In this document: piece by piece, positions 62,615 through 64,000 of the stretch | Layout of the letters: the number at the start of each line of letters is the position of its first letter | How positions within the stretch are numbered: position 1 is the stretch's first letter | Source of the DNA: Phaeobacter italicus | GTDB taxonomy: Bacteria > Pseudomonadota > Alphaproteobacteria > Rhodobacterales > Rhodobacteraceae | Direction of reading: 5' to 3' | DNA length: 64,000 bases | Assembly (NCBI RefSeq): GCF_001258055.1 | Contig: NZ_CVRM01000022.1 | Coordinates: 62,001-126,000 of the forward strand | Notes under the pieces: generated by a model | What the model saw: only the letters and a program-made list of their open reading frames with translations | What the model was told of the DNA's origin: nothing | Databases searched by the model: none | Made by a program: the position numbers and the translations under genes

Positions 62615-63204
62615 TGGGGCTGCGGCTGGATGTTCTGCGGGGCGAAGACCTGGCTAGGGCGATTGATGATGTTGCGCGTCTGCGCATCGCCGTGTTCCGG
62701 GACTGGCCTTATCTTTACGATGGCGACCTGAGCTATGAACGGAGCTATCTGCAAAGTTATCTGGAGAGCGAACGCTCTGTGGTGGTTGGTGCTTTTGATG
62801 GCGATGAGCTGGTTGGTGCCTCGACAGGGGCCCCCCTTGCCGATCATGCCGAGGATTTTGCTTCTGCGTTCAAAGGTGCAGGTCTCGCGTTGGAGGACGT
62901 GTTTTATTGCGCTGAATCGGTTCTGCTGCCCCAGTATCGCGGGCAGGGGCTTGGACATTGGTTCTTCGATCTGCGCGAGGCCCACGCGAAGGAACTGGAT
63001 TTTGCCGTGTCCGCATTCTGTAGCGTCCAGCGCCCTGACGACCATCCGGCCAAACCGCAGAATTACCGCGATCTGCATGATTTCTGGCGCAAGCGCGGGT
63101 ATCAGCCCATGCCGGGCGTGGTGGCCAGTTTTTCCTGGCGCGACGTCGGGGATACGGAAGAAACCCGCAAGCCTCTGCAGTTTTGGTCACGGAACTTGAC
63201 CTAA
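62614..63204 (+). CDS. GNAT family N-acetyltransferase
   Basis: The 196-residue protein has a GNAT domain: RLRIAVFRDWPYLYDGD in the first strands and ESVLLPQYRGQGLGHWFFDL, the acetyl-CoA loop Q-x-x-G-x-G. The substrate is unknown. The start at 62614 overlaps the preceding stop (TGATG), so the run of small genes is one transcript. It ends 58 bases before the carbon-nitrogen hydrolase gene. Confidence 0.85.
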   Translation: MGLRLDVLRGEDLARAIDDVARLRIAVFRDWPYLYDGDLSYERSYLQSYLESERSVVVGAFDGDELVGASTGAPLADHAEDFASAFKGAGLALEDVFYCAESVLLPQYRGQGLGHWFFDLREAHAKELDFAVSAFCSVQRPDDHPAKPQNYRDLHDFWRKRGYQPMPGVVASFSWRDVGDTEETRKPLQFWSRNLT

Positions 63205-63262
63205 GCCAAGGTTTGCGACCCGATTGTCATATTTGCCCGCACTCAACGCATAGGATTCTTTG

Positions 63263-64000
63263 ATGAAAGTCGCTGCTGCAGCCTACCCTCTTGATTGGTT
63301 CGATGACTGGTCCGCCTATGAGGCGAAAATCACACGCTGGGTGAAGGATGCGGCAGACAACGGCGCGAACCTGTTGGTGTTCCCGGAATATGCCGCGATG
63401 GAGCTGTCGACATTGGACGGGGCTGACGTCGCCGGGGATCTGGAACAGTCCCTGCACGCGGTTTCCCGCCGCATGCCGGATGTGGATGCACTTCATCTGA
63501 AGCTGGCGGCTGAGTTTGGCGTTCACATCCTCGGTGCATCTGCACCGGTTTTTGACGGTGGCACCCGTCCTGTTAACCGCGCAACACTTTATGCCCCGAA
63601 TGGGCAGAAGGGCTTTCAGGACAAACAGATCATGACGATGTTCGAGCGCGACCCCTGGGATGTGACAGGGGGATGTCCGCTCAAAGTGTTTGATACTGAA
63701 TTGGGAAAAATCGGCATCCTGATCTGTTATGACAGTGAATTCCCGCTGCTGGGCCGAGCATTGGCCGATGTCGATATCCTGCTTGTCCCCTCCTGTACGG
63801 AGGCGCTTGCTGGATATTGGCGGGTGCGTATCGGAGCCATGGCGCGCGCGCTTGAAAACCAGTGCGTTTCCGTCATGTCCTCTATCGTTGGCCCAGCGGA
63901 ATGGTCAGAGGCAGTTGACCAGAATACCGGCATGGGGGGCATCTTTGGTCCTCCGGACACGGGCTTTCCGGCGACCGGTGTGCTGGCTGAAGGACAGCTG
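63263..64000 (+). CDS. Carbon-nitrogen hydrolase (nitrilase superfamily), 3' partial
   Basis: The frame from ATG 63263 stays open for 246 codons to the window edge. It has the Glu-Lys-Cys triad of the nitrilase superfamily: Glu in LLVFPEYAAMEL, Lys in GFQDKQIMTMFER and Cys in IGILICYDSEFPLLGRAL. The family hydrolyses amides or nitriles; this branch is near amidohydrolases often next to GNAT genes. The C-terminal 40-50 residues are missing. The start is preceded by AGGATTCTTTG. Confidence 0.88.
   Translation, partial: MKVAAAAYPLDWFDDWSAYEAKITRWVKDAADNGANLLVFPEYAAMELSTLDGADVAGDLEQSLHAVSRRMPDVDALHLKLAAEFGVHILGASAPVFDGGTRPVNRATLYAPNGQKGFQDKQIMTMFERDPWDVTGGCPLKVFDTELGKIGILICYDSEFPLLGRALADVDILLVPSCTEALAGYWRVRIGAMARALENQCVSVMSSIVGPAEWSEAVDQNTGMGGIFGPPDTGFPATGVLAEGQL

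Overview
The window reads as chromosomal DNA of an alphaproteobacterium of the Rhodobacteraceae, most likely the Roseobacter group (Phaeobacter/Ruegeria/Leisingera-like). The grounds are GC-rich coding, the run murA - DUF2948 - hisD - UPF0262 - low-molecular-weight phosphatase, the MbfA, UPF0262 and DUF2794 families typical of alphaproteobacteria, and many ABC and DMT transporters. This placement is an inference from gene content; no rRNA is present. I see no insertion sequence, prophage or CRISPR array.

Layout. 1-5.5 kb: 3' part of a degenerate ABC-type ATPase with a cyclic-nucleotide-binding domain, a CPBP membrane protease, accD and folC. 5.6-25.6 kb: mostly housekeeping and transport singletons. 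These include zapE, two MFS carriers, an ornithine-cyclodeaminase-like enzyme with a HAD phosphatase, a DMT exporter, DUF188, soluble transhydrogenase sthA, S-formylglutathione hydrolase, an AEC carrier and the iron exporter mbfA. TetR and ArsR regulators, an M17 peptidase with an NlpC/P60 peptidase, a beta-carbonic anhydrase, DUF3095 and asd follow. 25.6-38.1 kb: one catabolic unit on the minus strand, hpaF-hpaE-hpaD-aromatic amino acid decarboxylase-hpaG-hpaH-hpaI followed by a complete Liv-type ABC importer, with a divergent MarR regulator (hpaR). It cleaves homoprotocatechuate to central metabolites, and the embedded decarboxylase suggests aromatic amino acids or amines as a feed. The hydroxylase HpaBC is not in the window.

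38.2-49.6 kb: a type-2 glycerate kinase and a phosphonate-monoester-hydrolase/sulfatase, divergent from a DeoR regulator, a Na/Pi cotransporter-like protein and a DMT carrier; then a four-gene polyamine-type ABC importer whose last permease has an unusual 170-residue C-terminal extension. 49.6-56.5 kb: the most distinctive locus. A 1180-residue membrane protein joins a GH18-like domain, a NodB-type deacetylase and a family-2 glycosyltransferase, effectively PgaB plus PgaC in one chain. It is divergent from a Tat-exported DUF3131 protein across a promoter region with a full CtrA-type box; a secreted small protein lies beside them. 56.5-57.6 kb has no convincing gene. 57.6-64 kb: tRNA-Thr(GGU), a 54-residue basic protein, the murA-hisD block, and small enzyme genes ending in a carbon-nitrogen hydrolase cut by the window edge.
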